A stretch of 64,000 nt of DNA from Sipunculus nudus (GCA_026874595.1 CM049320.1:15668488-15732487), one strand, 5' to 3'. Counted from the first letter of the stretch, positions 38,545-53,599 are shown. Notes: generated by a model not told the origin, from the letters alone. A program made the numbers and translations.

Positions 38545-39314
38545 CGATCCAAGGAAAACAAAACAGATTAACAGTAAATGTTGTTGACAAAACTTATTCA
38601 CTACTTTTCAGATCGCGATATATATACATGTCTTATTTTCCATTGAATATAAATCTTAACCAAACGGCCATAAAACAAAGTACTACGATGAAATATTTAG
38701 GCATTGTTTTAAATGACCATCTAAATTGGTCGGATCATATTGAACATTTGTCTCGTACATTATCATCGAAAATATGCGCTCTGTTCAGAGCAAGCAGATT
38801 CTTCCCAAAGGGAATCTTACTAAATATATACAGAGGTTTTATTCAGCCTCACGTAGACTATGGGATGACTATCTGGGGTTACACATCTAAAACCAATCTG
38901 ATTAAAACACAAAAACTACAGAATCGCGCAGTTAGAATAATTTGCAATATGTTCAATCATGAGAGAAGCACCAGTGATCTACGGACTGCTCTCGAAATCC
39001 AATCAGTAGTAGAGAGACGAGCTTTCATGACTTTAATCTTGATATATAAATGCATTAACAGCCAATGCCCATCTCATCTATTAGAGCGCTTGAGCTATGT
39101 CACAGACGTGCATGGATACGAGACACGGGCAAACGCAAATGGAGCATTGTCCTTGCCTAAAGCACAAACAGAATATTTGAGAAACTCAATCATATATCAA
39201 GGCCCCCTGCTATGGAATAGGTTACCAGCTGATGTGAAGAACAGCCCTTCTCTTTACAGTTTTAAAAAAAGCATAAAACAATTTGTCACATCTTTTACAA
39301 AAACATTGATTTAG
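38545..39314 (+). pseudogene. LINE ORF2 C-terminal fragment
   Basis: About 255 residues of the thumb and C-terminal region of a non-LTR reverse transcriptase. Landmarks are TMKYLGIVLNDHLNWSDHI, HVDYGMTIWG, KLQNRAVRII and the final LWNRLPADVKN. The in-frame ATG at 38529 lies in flanking spacer, so it is a chance start. There is no polymerase active site, hence no activity by itself. Confidence 0.85.
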
Positions 39315-39450
39315 TTCTAATTTAATTTTAAAAGTTCACCAGTGTATATTGCATTACATTGTATTTTTATATCAGGGCCTTGTGGAAGATCAGACATTGT
39401 CTGAACAAGTCACCCTGAATAAAGATTTCTTAATAAATAAATAAATAAAT
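38545..39450 (+). mobile_element. 5'-truncated LINE with ATAA-repeat tail
   Basis: A 906-bp 3' fragment of a different LINE family from the one at 3714. It starts inside ORF2 shortly downstream of the reverse-transcriptase active site (SIQGKQNRLTVNV). The ORF2 frame remains open to 39314, followed by a 3' UTR and the tail TAATAAATAAATAAATAA. The paralogous locus at about 27016 reads directly from AGAAATCT into GCATTCTAAGGAATGC, so the insertion is post-duplication or was lost there. No target duplication is visible; about seven bases (GCATTCT) appear to be replaced. Confidence 0.85.
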
Positions 39451-42400
39451 AAGGAATGCCAGCCTCCGCCATGTGGAGGTACATGTCGTGGGATGATGCC
39501 GAACACGTGATTGCAATCACTAATTCGGCCCGTATCCCAAGGTTCATAAGTAATTGTACATTTATAAGTATGCCTTAATGACGTTCCTGATCCGGATCCT
39601 GCACCGGATCTACACCAAAATCGATTTCTTCATCGGTCCATTCCCGAAATGCCCTGCTTGCGTGAGTTATGTTGTAAACAAACACACAATCACAGCCAAA
39701 CAAAAACACACACGAACAGAGATGAACGCATAGCCTCCTCCCAGAGGCAAAATGTGTAATATAGGACACATGAAGTAGTATTTTAACACAACAAAGGATT
39801 ATTGTAATCATTTTTAAAGATTTTTAAGCAGGAGCATTTTATTGACATTTGATGCATTTCACAAAGTAAGGCCTCGGCATAAAAAGGATATCTTTAGTTA
39901 GTCCCTGCGAAGTTGGATACGTATAATTTGTGAGAAAGGCCATTGCGTGGGTCATATGATCCTGAACTCTGTGAACACAAGGTCGGTCATGTAGGATGGA
40001 CTTGAGGTATCCAGTCATTTAAACATAAGGAAAAAGATAATTTAATAATGCATGAAATGCCATGATTTTTGCTAGGCTGACTGATCACGGACATTTAAGC
40101 ATGCCCTCTCGGAGATGTGGCGCCACATATATGATTATTATGACTCCTATAACTTTTGAAGTAATGCAAGCATACTTTCTTCAAACTTGACACACAAGTT
40201 GTTTATGCCGTATTCCTTGAGGAATTTGAATATAGTTTCAATTTTTCTTGCATTTTGTTTCTATTTTCAGAGCTTGACCTTCATCTTAAGGCCTTTAGGC
40301 CTTAGAATCCATATGATAATTACTGATTCATTAATTTCCTTTGTAATAAATTTAAATCTCCTTTTAATTGAAAACAAACATTTTTAATGCCACACTTTCC
40401 ATACCACATTTCACATATGGTTACACAGTACCTACCAAAAAGGAAAAAACTATTTATTTTGAGGTCACAAGGTCAAAGCTCAAGATTAAGGACTCTCCTC
40501 TTTAACAAACTTCTGGATACATTTGAAATCTTTTTTCAACCTTCCATCTCACATTTGACTCACCTTCAGGTAGAGAAAGAAATTTATTGATTTTTTAGTC
40601 AAGGGTGAAGGACACATGACCCAAATTTTGAAAAAGCTCATAAAAATATCCTTTCAGACAATTCAGCTGAGCGTCGAGACCCATGGGTCTCTCTAACGTT
40701 ATTGTAAGTAATGTCCAGTTTAAATGTTTTATATAATTCAGGCCGTAATTAATCGATCCCTGAATGGTAATATAGGAGCACAGATTAATGGTAAATATGT
40801 ATTTTTTGGTATAGTGTGTACCATATGCAGTTGAAATTCAACAATCCCGATATTCCGTAAATAAACATAGATGGAAATCTGCATTCTAAGGAATACAAGC
40901 CTCCGCCAAATGGGGGTCCCTATTGTGGTATGCTTCCAAAACCGTATCCAGTCCGACGCATCTCCTATGGATGTAGTTTTGATTTCAATACTCACTACTC
41001 GCTCGGTGAGACGCGCCAACCAGCTTAACACTGATTTGCCCTTAATTTAAGTGAATAAATCGCAGTGTGATATTCTGTTAACAAAACAACAAGTTTAGTG
41101 AAAGCAATAAGTTATCTGTTTTTGTTCAATTCATGTATTCACAGCGCCCAGCGACAACCATCATACAAATACCCCTTTGTCCAAAACGCCTCGTGGTGCG
41201 TTCACACAAATAAAACCGTAAAACGCGTCCTACTGGGTTATATCCTGAGGGTACCCAGACATTAGCAATGAACTGCATCTCATTGAGCTACGTCTTTGGT
41301 TGCGCCTGAACAGCATGCGACGTATCTAGATGCGTCTCAGAGGAATGGAATCCCAAATACCTTGTTAGCACGCACTTATTCAGTTCATATTCCTAGCTGC
41401 ATTCAGGCATAAGTGACTCGACAGTGGAAATAAAAAAGTCTCGATATTCCGAAAATGAACATAAATAACACTATAAATTGATGACGTCTATGGATCCTGA
41501 TCATGTGCCGGAACAACACTAAAATTTAATCGATGTTTCAGTGGGGTGTCATTGATAGGACCGAGGTTTAACATAGAAGGTGAGAGCACTCTAACATCAA
41601 AGCTTAAAAGGAAGCTGTCCCTTGAAATTTATTGTCCTGTCTTAATGTCCTGATCGTGTCGGGCTGTTGTACTCCATTCCCCCCGCTTATCTTGACAACT
41701 AATTTAGCCAAGGCAAATTGCCTGGAGTGATTTGCCTTACGCCCGTGAGAGTAAACCTTCCAAAGGTTTGACATACCGGCTGCGATTTTAAGGACTGTTA
41801 AAAAATACTCTTTCAAATTACTTTTTATTCCTAAATGCATTATCAATAACAATAGGGATGTGATTGGTGTTGGAGTCTTGTCGGACAAACGAGTAATAGA
41901 GCTTTTCAACACAGGCCCCCGCGTGGTGGTGAAAAACAGGGGGCGTTCCAATTGCTTCCCTTACTTTCGTTCGTCAACTATACTTAATAATACTAGTGTT
42001 ATTGAAAATTTACCCGAGATATTAACATTTATAGAGGCATGATTGTGCATACCATTGATGATAAACTCTATTGTTAGTCCATATGTAACAACTGGGACAT
42101 ATTTCCAAGCAAAACCAATCCCGACACATAAACTTACTTTTCACCGTGTCAAATTCACTTTTTGATAAGTTTGTATTTTTCCCAGAGGTATGATATTGTG
42201 CAAGTGCGACAACGCCTAAACGAGAAGCTGAAACATGAAAGAAGAATGACAGGAGGTATTCAATTATTTGAAATTGCGCGGCATGATCACCTGGTGGCGT
42301 GTGATGTGTTTAGGTGTGCGCAACTGATCGCGCCAGGTGCAAGTTATATTCTAATTGTTTAGGGGTCAAGAAATTGATTTTAGAATGTTATACTGTCAGA

Positions 42401-42770
42401 TACCATATATAATAAAGTGTAAACAATGTACTTCATTTATATGTAACATGTGAAAAGGTCCCTTTTTGGGTACATCAAAAAAGTTGTTCTCAAAACAAAA
42501 AATATTACGCGAGCTGGCATTCTACCAAAATTTGAGGGTTGGGATCCCAAAAAACAAACGTTATTCCTGTCTTAATTTTTGCAGGTGGATGTTTCCTTGC
42601 TAACAGACTCTCTGCGGAGATAAATCATCGTCCGGATACTCAAGGGGTCCAGTCACTCAGTCGAGTCCTAATATCTTCAGTCCTGTTTGTGTATGCTGTG
42701 AAATTTGGTGGTTACACGCCTCATGACATGGAAAACACAGTGCAACAACACAACCAGTAACAGCTGATAT
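39451..42770. repeat. S-block segment Q before T7, no gene
   Basis: Paralogous to 13290-16760 and 27116-30964. It carries no tandem array at the site corresponding to 27690. The short frames here have no recognisable domains. TTTATT at 42773-42778 is the T7 poly(A) signal complement. Confidence 0.65.
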
Positions 42771-42968
42771 AGTTTATTTACATATAAATACATATAAATA
42801 TCACACAGGTATTTACGATGAAATACAAATGCACTTCTGGAAATATTTACAGATGAAAATGAAACGTGTTAATGATATGAATAGCGCAGCATAATATATA
42901 CAGCTATATTCGTGTTATATACATGTTTAAAACAATCATGATTCTATCGATCGGTTTACAGTTGAAGT

Positions 42969-44273
42969 TCAGTTGTTAACTGCGAGAGGGCACTTGCGTC
43001 TTCTGGCGATATCTCTGATGGTCTTGGTGTTACCAGATCTCAGACGACGGTTGGCGAACCATTTCCTGACTTGTTCTGTGGTGATTCCCCCAGTGGTGGC
43101 CAGGTACTCAGTGGTCTCGGCGGTCGGGTACGGGTGCTCCTCATTTATAGAGTACCAGTTCTCCATGATGCGAGTCGCAAGAGGGTTCAGCTTGGCGGGC
43201 TTGGTTTTCCGTGGTCGGATGGCCGGAGTCGCAGCAACTTCCATCATGCTCGTCACGTGACCTGTTTCTACCTGATGACACCACTGCTGGACTTGACTGA
43301 TGAGAATGCTGTGCTGGTTGTCATAGTTACTGTTCATTTGGTCATGTTGCCATGGTGACACACTTTGAGCTGTGAGTGCCTGGTAACGCTGTCCTTCAAG
43401 TTGACTGGCCTGCATGGCGTAATAATTCTGGATCTCCTAGGACCTCGTTTTCTTCGTTGACTCTAGCCTCAGAAGTTGAAGGTTCAACATGGCGATACGG
43501 AGAGACAGAGGTTCAAGGAACGTGTTCGCGACTGGTGCTGCCAGCTGTGACGTGGTGGCTTCCGGTCTGTGGTAGATAGGTGGTGTCACCTGTGACGTGG
43601 TGACTTCGGGTCTGTGGTGTGTAGTGAGACACAATCCCGCTCCGGCCGTAGTCATGACTGAAGCAGTGCTGACACATCCCGACATCGAGGTGAACCAATC
43701 TCTGTGTTGCTGACCGTTCAGAGCTGTCAGTGGCTGTCTTGCTGGTGCAGCGGGGGTTCATGCTGGTGGTTGTATGGTTCGTCGTGGATTGACGGGCTTG
43801 CTCTGTGACTGACGTGGGCTGCTACAGGAAGCAACAAAAAATAAATTAATTAAATGTTTAATCTCATCAATTCTTAGCGACGAAATTGAAGTACGTTTCA
43901 ATGAATAACACACTTGTTATTATTGTTGTCAATTTAAGAGGAATGTCAAAACTTTTAATGTTGGTTATTAAGTAGGAATTATAATGTCGTTTGTAATGAA
44001 AAATTATTATAAAATTTAGTTAAGAAGGTGTTAAAATACTTTATGAACTAGTCTGTTTGAAAATGGTTTCAATTTTTTCCATAAAAAAGTAATGAAAATA
44101 AACCATTTTCTCGAAAAGTTTTAATGAATTGAACGTTATCCCGATCAGTAGTTTACGTATAGTTTTATACCCACCATTTGTAAGTTAATCACTTGGTGTG
44201 TCCTGAACGATCCTGAACACAGGAGTGAACTCAGATCCTCAAGGCTCGGTACGTCAAAGTGAGTCAGGTCCAT
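42969..44273 (-). pseudogene. T7: TALE homeobox pseudogene (one stop, one frameshift)
   Basis: Exon 1 (44273-44175) is intact (LEDLSSLLCSG), with a GTGGGT donor, and the acceptor TAGCAG is intact. Exon 2 (43818-42969) has two lesions. One extra base near 43752 (GCGGGGG for GCGGGC in T5) shifts the frame between the APA and MKP motifs. A TAG at 43439-43437 replaces the Gln codon of KTRSQEI in the helical block. The downstream frame retains the complete linker and homeodomain and ends CPLAVNN. The homeodomain itself shows no damage, which suggests recent inactivation or homogenisation by gene conversion. It is the minus partner of T8, which is intact. Confidence 0.88.
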
Positions 44274-44440
44274 TTCCAGGGTACTCTTATGTTATACCTG
44301 AGCAGTGTACGAGTACAAGCAGGCACGTGTACTTGGATCAGTGAGTAGTAAGTTAAGCAGATCCTGAGTAAAGACTGAGGTCGATCTGTAGATTTGAGTA
44401 GATTCTGAGTAAATGATACCTACTCACCAGCTACTCACTC

Positions 44441-44704
44441 TTATATACCAGCCACTCACAACTGGCTCACCGGTTAACATCAGAAACTTAATTCCCTGCG
44501 TGATGGCCCAAACTATCTCTGATCCGCCCGTCTTTGATCCCTTTGATCATCACAGTGTAGTTTAATTAATCAAAGGTTCTAGTTACTAAACTCAGCCCCG
44601 TTCATCAAAGAATGTTTTTTTGTTTGTCCGACCGGCTACAGAAGATCAGGCTCAGTTTGGTTGTTATGTTTGTATGTTTGTAACTCTTCAAAAAGCAATC
44701 AAAG
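44441..44704 (-). promoter_or_regulatory. T7 promoter: five TCF/LEF-like motifs and TATA box
   Basis: TATATAAGAG on the reverse strand at about 44439-44448. CTTTGAT/ATCAAAG occurs at 44532-44538, 44541-44547, 44569-44575, 44604-44610 and 44698-44704. The innermost site of T3 is degenerate here (TCTCTGATCC). Confidence 0.6.
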
Positions 44705-44709
44705 TAAGT

Positions 44710-47170
<2,461 letters not shown>

Positions 47171-47172
47171 TA

Positions 47173-47439
47173 CTTTGATTACTGTTTGATGAGTAACAAA
47201 CATACAAAAAAAAACAACCAAACTAAGTCTGATCTTCAGAAGCCGGTCAGGACAAACAACAAACCATCCTTTGATGAATGGGCTGAGTTTAGTAACCAGA
47301 GCCTTTGATTAATTAAACTACACTCTGATGATTAAAAGGATCAAAGACTGGCGGATCACAGAAAGTTTGGGCCGTCAAAGGAGGGAATAAAGTTGCCGAT
47401 GTCCTTCAGTGAGCCAGGTGCGAGTAGCTGGTATATAAA
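47173..47439 (+). promoter_or_regulatory. T8 promoter: four TCF/LEF-like motifs and TATA box
   Basis: CTTTGAT/ATCAAAG occurs at 47173-47179, 47269-47275, 47303-47309 and 47340-47346, with a GTCAAAG nearby. The first half of the tandem pair is degenerate (ATTAAAA). The TATA box is TATATAAA at 47432-47439. Confidence 0.62.
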
Positions 47440-47598
47440 CGTGAGTAGCTTGTGAGTAGGTATCAGTCACTCAGAATCTACTCAACGCTACAGATCGACC
47501 TCAGTGTTAACTCAGAATCTGCTCAACTTGCTACTCACTGATCCCGTGCCTGCCTGTACTCATACACTGCTGGAAAGGAGTATAAGAGTAACCTTAGA

Positions 47599-49045
47599 AT
47601 GGACCTGACTATATTGGACGTAGCCAGCCTTGAGGAGCTGAGTTCCCTCTTGTGTTCAGGATCGTTCACTACACACCAAGAGATGAACAATAAAATGGTG
47701 AGTATTGACGTGTATATTGTATCAAGTTGAGTATCCGCGTTATAAATGTTAACGCTTAACCTGATTGTTTTAGTTCAATAATTGTTCAAGCCAACATATT
47801 TTTCTCCTTCTTATCTTTTAAATTATTAAAAAAAATGAAACTGCTTAAATTAAAATAAGAATATATTTATTTTTAAAACCATTTTTACTTTGCATGAGCC
47901 TGTTCATTTGTGAATTCACGAATATTGCTAGTGTAACTAAGTAAGATATCAGTTAGGATACTAAGTACACATATTGTTAATTGTCATATTATAGGTTGAT
48001 ATAAAGGAAGGTATCTGAATTATTTTTCATGCATATTTGGTTTAATTTCTTCCTGAAGCAGCCCACGTCAGTCACTAATCCAGTCGATGAACCTACAACG
48101 AAAAAGACAAACACCAGCATGAAGCCCACTGTACCGGTAAGACAGCCACTGACAGCTCTGAATGGTCAGCAACACAGAGACTGGGTCACAGCGATATCTG
48201 GCTGTGTCAGCACTTCTCCAGTCATGACCAAGGCCGGAGCAAATCCATGTACCATCACACACCACAGACCCGAAGTCACTACGTCACAGATTGCAGAACC
48301 TCACTACCTCAGACCGGAAGTCACCACGTCACAGATTGCAGAACATCACTACATCAGACCGGAAGTCATCACGTCACAGGTGGCAGCACCTACCTACCAC
48401 AGACCAGAAGTCACCACGTCACAGGTGGCAGCACCTACCCACCACAGACCGGAAGTCACCACGTCACAGGTGGCCGCACCTGTCAAGAACGCGCTCCCTG
48501 AACCACTGTCTCTCCGCATCGCCATGTTGAATCTTCAATTCCTGTGGCTCGAGTCCAAGCAGAAGACGAGGTCCCAGGAAATCCAGAATTATTACGCCAT
48601 GCAGGCCAGTCAACTTAAAGGACAACGTTTCCAGGCACTGAGTGCTCAAGGTGTGTCCCCATTGCAACTGCAAGGTATCAACAATTACTATGACAATCAG
48701 CACAGCAGTCTCATCAGTCAAGTCCAGCAGTGGTGTCATCAGGTAGAAGCAGGTCACGTAACCAGCATGACGGAAGTTGCTGCTGCTCCAGCCATCCGAC
48801 CACGGAAAACCAAGCCCGCCAAGCTGAACCCTCTAGCTACTCGTATCTTGGAGAACTGGTACTCTATAAATGAGGAGCACCCGTACCCGACTGCCGAGAC
48901 CACTGAATACCTGGCCACCATTGGGGAAATCACCACAGAACAAGTCAGGAAATGGTTCGCCAACCGTCGTCTGAGATCTGGTAACACCAAGACCATCAGA
49001 GAGATCGCTAGAAAACGCAAATGCCCTCTGGCGGCTACTTGCTGA
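47599..49045 (+). CDS. T8: SPILE-type TALE homeobox protein, longest form (two exons, 360 aa)
   Basis: Exon 1 is 47599-47697 (MDLTILDVASLEELSS..., LSSLLCSG), with donor GTGAGT. Exon 2 is 48062-49045 after the AAGCAG acceptor. It contains the MKPTVPVRQPL motif, the RDWVTAISGCVS block, five 15-residue repeats (residues about 100-173), the helical block (FLWLESKQKTRSQEI), the basic linker and the homeodomain at about 281-343, ending CPLAATC. The homeodomain differs slightly from other copies (RILENWYSINEE, TIGEITTEQ). All frames and splice sites are intact, so this is a strong candidate for a working gene. Unlike T2, T4 and T6 it keeps the SGCVS block, so among plus-strand copies it is nearer the presumed ancestral form. 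AATAAA lies at 49217-49222. Confidence 0.88.
48257..48481 (+). repeat. Coding 45-bp minisatellite in T8 exon 2 (five units)
   Basis: Five consecutive units encode HHRPEVTTSQIAEP, HYLRPEVTTSQIAEH, HYIRPEVITSQVAAP, TYHRPEVTTSQVAAP and THHRPEVTTSQVAAP. The DNA units are nearly identical (ACCGGAAGTCACCACGTCAC). Other copies have one unit (T2, T4, T6), two (T3, T5, T7, T9) or three (T10). The unit is 45 bp, so changes in number keep the frame. Confidence 0.9.
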
Positions 49046-49222
49046 ACACACAGAGTAATAAAAATCATGGCTATTATTGAAATGTATATAATATGTATCG
49101 GTGGATTTCCAGTGTTATTCATATATTATTCACTACATCATATCGTCATTTGTAAATATTCATACACATTTTTCATCATATGATGTGTCTGATAATATAT
49201 GTATTACTCATGTGTAAATAAA

Positions 49223-50759
49223 GTACATTACGGGTAATTTTTTGTCGTTGTCTAAATAAAAAAAAGGAAAAAGTCCCTTGACATTCCGCCCACAGACCGC
49301 CAAGTTAAGGTCAAACCGAAAACAAAATAATTATTTATGATACTACCGCTCCTATATTTCAGGGATCTCAGTTATTTATCTCTGGGTGTAAATAAACAAA
49401 AGGACATCGGTGTCTACTGCAAGCAAAATATATGAAAATTAGTTAAACGATATCATTATGACATTTGGATTAATATTTTATTAAAATTTATTTAGAAACA
49501 CTTATAAATTCGCAATAATTATAAGAAAAAAATGTTCATCATTTTGAAAGTAAATAAGTAAAATTGGTACTCATATGTAAGTCTAATTTCTCTTAGAAAA
49601 GGCTATCCATCCCATAAAAGCTGTCTATTTTAATATTTCTTGACTTGAGTGAGTAGGAAGAACTGAAAAAGATCAGTTTCACTCACCCAAGTCAAAAAAC
49701 GTGACTATACTTGCAACTAACAATGACACACTAGTCACGGGATCATATTACTGGATACTGATTATAACTTAAATGCGAACACTTGAGATGGGTAAAATGT
49801 GATCAGCAAAATTTAAACTATCTTAAAGGCAAATCTTATAATTAATCAGTATACCCCAAGCTCATTTAGTTCATTTTTTGATCATCTCGAATGAATAAAC
49901 CATGGTATGAAAAAAAAATACATATTTTATTTTTTGCTTGCAGAAATAAGGACCATATATAGCTTACATACAAATACCAGCGACATGATCAATATTACCA
50001 CATTTGAGCTGAAAGTTGCAGCCGTTCCCGACATAATGTTATGTCTGTAAAAGGATTCTTTATGGAATTATGGAATGGTATGTCATTCTGAAGCGTATGT
50101 TTTCAGCTATCATTTGAGGTCAAATTTGACTGGATACATTTAGCATATTAAGCAGTATTAGGTTAATAATCACATTGTCATTAAAATAAAAAAATGTAAA
50201 CTTCATCTGACATAAAAGGGCCATGTATTCATTGAAAGCTACCATTTTCGTACTGCTATCAGGCATTTTTATTACCTACACATGTCAACCTTTCAAGCAC
50301 ACATGGTGAAAATTTGTCGCCAAAAGGGAACCGTTGAGCCAAATTTTGACATTTGGCTGAAGTGCTTACCAAATGTAGATAGTTCTAATGCTCTTATGCC
50401 ATCAGGCTCTGTTGTGAAATAAACGCCGTATGTTTCGGTGTCACTTTTAGAACATGCCTGTGATAAGCGGGAAAATGAAGAGGTAGCCATCTAGATATAT
50501 TGTAAGGGTTTAAAAGGATTTCATTATTTTACCGGTACGTGCCATAAGAAACCACTGACACGTGTATGATATATAATCGTATATACACCTGGATTTCCTA
50601 ACACACGCCGGGTACAACGAGGCTCTATATATTTATATGTACATATGTTTTTCAAAGATAAGGGGAAAATATTGGGCCGGTCAGGGATTCGAACTTATGT
50701 CGGTGGCACACAAGTCCGCTAAAAACAGTTCGGTCCGGTTTTATGTCACCCCGTAACAC

Positions 50760-50790
<31 letters not shown>

Positions 50791-51620
50791 GTATGTATCT
50801 ATGTATGTGTATATGTATATGTATATGTATGTTTATTTATATGTATAATTAAGGCGAAATTAAGTTGGGGGAGTGTGTGTGGGTGTGTGATTAACTGACT
50901 ACTAATCAGATCTGGGGTTTACCACTACACGACGACGAGTGGTCGTGACAAAACGAATCATCTATAATCCAAGGACCAAACGAATGGTCTTTATAGCAGG
51001 GTTCTAGTCATAGCTGGCGGTTGAATACAACGGGAGTTTTATATCATTATTTATATTATTTTCTTAAACCGCCAGAAGTGGGCATATCAGTGGGGTAGTC
51101 GTCAGACCGGATTTCCCTGTTTTTGGAGTATGATATAATCAATGTATACTATAAGAAGGAGAACTCCATTAATCCGAAGGCCGATACCCATGAGATAATC
51201 TATTTTTCAGTTAAGTTGATTTATTATATCAATATTCACTCGATCAGGAAAAATGTTGCAAAACGTTAACACCAGATGGCGCTCACTCTTCAGTTTCAAT
51301 ATAGGCTTTTAAATATTCAATATTAAGGTTTTTTTATTGGGGATGGGGGGTAGGTTACCACCCAGAATGATGAAGGTACATGATATTACATAAAAATTTT
51401 TCATGTTTTAAATACCGGAAATGGTGACTGGTTAAGCGAGCTGGCTTAAGTATGGGAGTTTTTATTTTAAACATCGTTGTTGGATTACCTGCTTACCAAT
51501 TACTCTACTAAAAGGGGTAACGGTCATTTAGTAAATTCACGGTTGAAGACACGTCACAGATCAGCAAATAGAGTATACATTGATGATGCACAGATAAACC
51601 ATAAAATGTAACCAGTGATG
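49223..51620. other. Unique convergent spacer T8-T9, no gene
   Basis: Unlike the other convergent spacers, this stretch has no visible similarity to the S-blocks. It contains an imperfect palindrome at 49640-49695, a TA/TATG simple repeat at about 50761-50840 and a short tRNA-like B-box sequence on the minus strand near 50684. No coding frame is supported. Confidence 0.6.
49640..49695. other. Imperfect 56-nt palindrome
   Basis: TTGACTTGAGTGAGT pairs with ACTCACCCAAGTCAA, and AACTG pairs with CAGTT around an AAAAAGAT loop. It could fold into a hairpin with minor bulges. Nothing shows whether it is transcribed. Confidence 0.5.
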
Positions 51621-51821
51621 TACTTTATTTACACATGTATGATATAAATATCAGTTTCATATTTACAATTATATAGAAATGTATTTATTGGAATATCTAC
51701 AAAAAGTGATGAAATATGCTTATATGATATAAATATCACAACATAAAATATACATCAATATACATGATATTTACATGTTTAAATATTCATACATTCTTCC
51801 TGGGCGTTTTTCTTTTAAAAT

Positions 51822-53165
51822 TCAGTTGGTCGATGCTAGAGGGCACTTGCGTCTTTTGGCGATCTCTCTGATGGTCTTGGTGTTGCCAGATCTCAGACGA
51901 CGGTTGGCGAACCATTTCCTGACTTGTTCTGTGGTGATTCCCCCAGTGGTGGCCAGGTACTCAGTGGTCACGGCGGTCGGGTACGGGTGCTCCTCATTCA
52001 TAGAGTACCAGTTCTCCATGATACGAGTAGCTACAGGGTTCAGCTTGGCGGGCTTAGTTTTCCGTGGTCGGATGGCGGGAGCGGCAGCAACTTCCGTCAT
52101 GCTGGTCACGTGACCTGTTTCTACCTGATGACACCACTGCTGGACTTGACTGATGAGAATGTTGTGCTGGTTGTCATAGTAACTGTTGATACCTTGCAGT
52201 TGCCATGGGGACACACCTTGAGCTCTGAGTGCCTGGTAACGCTGTCCTTCAAGTTGACTGGCCTGCATGGCGTAATAATTCTGTATCTCCTTGGACCTCG
52301 TCTTCTGCTTGGACTCGAGCGTCAGGAGTTGAAGGTTCAACATGGCGATGCGGAGAGACAGTGGTTCAGGGAATGAGTTCTTGACTGGTGCTGCCACCTG
52401 AGTCGTGGGGACTTCCGGTCTGTGGTAGATAGGTGCTGCCACCTGCGACGTGGTGTCTTCCAGTCTCTGGTGAGCCGTGGTGCACAAACCCGCTCCGGCC
52501 GTGGTGATGACTGGAGCAGTGTTGACACATCCCGACATCGTGGTGAAGCAGTCTCTCTGTTGCTGACCGTTCAGTGCTGACAGTGGTTGTCTCACTGATA
52601 CAATTGGCTCCGTGTTGATTGACATCTGGCTCGTCATGGGTTCACGCGCTGGCTTCGTGACTGACGTGGGCTGCTCCAGGAAGAAACAAAATAAAAAGAA
52701 AATAAAATACAGATAAACATGTCACAGCGATGAATATTGAAGTAAACTGTAATAAATTATTGTTATTTATTGTTCAGTTAAACCAACGATACATTAATTA
52801 ATATATGGCTAACACTTGTGGATTATTGCAATATCAAGGAAAAGTATTTGCAATATATTAATCTTTCAGGACTTTTTTCTTTATCGATTTAAAAGTAATA
52901 ATTCCTTTTAAACAATACTTGCAAATTTTTTTATAAACAACTTATAGATGTAAACTTCTTCTTTAGATAAAAAGTATCTTTCCGTGCGAGGGAAAATATA
53001 TGTTGTTGAGAAAATTTATGCATTAAGTAGCAGGATCGAAAGGGAACATTTACTGTGGATACTCACCATTTGTACCTCACTGTACTTGTGCGTTGTACAC
53101 GAACTTAAACACAAAATCGAACTCAGCTCAACCAGGCTGGGTGCGTCCAAGTGAGTCAAATGCAT
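51822..53165 (-). CDS. T9: SPILE-type TALE homeobox protein (two exons, 315 aa)
   Basis: Exon 1 is 53165-53067 on the minus strand (MHLTHLDAPSLVELSS...), with donor GTGAGT. It is the most diverged exon 1 of the set (SSCTTHKYSEVQM end). The intron ends GAGCAG; GAG is a poor acceptor, so CAG is likely used and exon 2 is 52670-51822. Exon 2 lacks the MKP methionine but carries the SVRQPLSALNGQQ motif, a DCFTTMSGCVN block, two 15-residue repeats, the helical block, the basic linker and the homeodomain at about 236-298 (TAVTTEYL in helix 2), ending CPLASTN. All frames are open. It pairs head to head with T10. The poly(A) signal complement is at 51624-51629. Confidence 0.86.
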
Positions 53166-53331
53166 ATCCAGGTTACTCTTATACTATTTCTGAGCGGTGT
53201 GTGCGTACAAGGAGGCACGTGCACTTGGAACAGTGAGTAGCAAGTTAAGCAGATTCTGAGTAACGACTTAGGTCAATCTGTAGCGTTGAGTAGATACTTA
53301 GTGAATGATACCTACTCACCAGCCACTCACC

Positions 53332-53598
53332 TTTATATACCAGCTACTCACACCTGGCTCTCTGGTGGACATCAGAAAACTTAATTCCCTCCTTTGATGA
53401 CCCAAACTTTCTGTGATCCGCCGGTTCTTGATCCCTTTGATCATCATAGTGTAGTTTAATTAATCAAAGGCTCTGGTTACAAACACCAGGCCCATCATCA
53501 AAGGATGGTTTGTTGTTTGTCCTGACCTGCCACTGAAGATAAGACTCAGTTTGGTTGTTGTGTTTGTATGTTTGTTACTCACCAAACCGTAATCAAAG
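53332..53598 (-). promoter_or_regulatory. T9 promoter: five TCF/LEF-like motifs and TATA box
   Basis: TATATAAAGG on the reverse strand at about 53330-53339. CTTTGAT/ATCAAAG occurs at 53392-53398, 53435-53441, 53463-53469, 53497-53503 and 53592-53598. Two positions used in T3 are degenerate here (CTGTGATCC, TCTTGATCC), yet another site (53392) is present. Confidence 0.62.
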
Positions 53599-53599
53599 T

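Noticed and set aside
50676-50720. tRNA-like sequence on the minus strand (B-box AGTTCGAATCCC)
   Set aside because: Only the T-arm-like part fits. No matching acceptor 5' strand or A-box was found, so it is at most a tRNA-derived SINE remnant.
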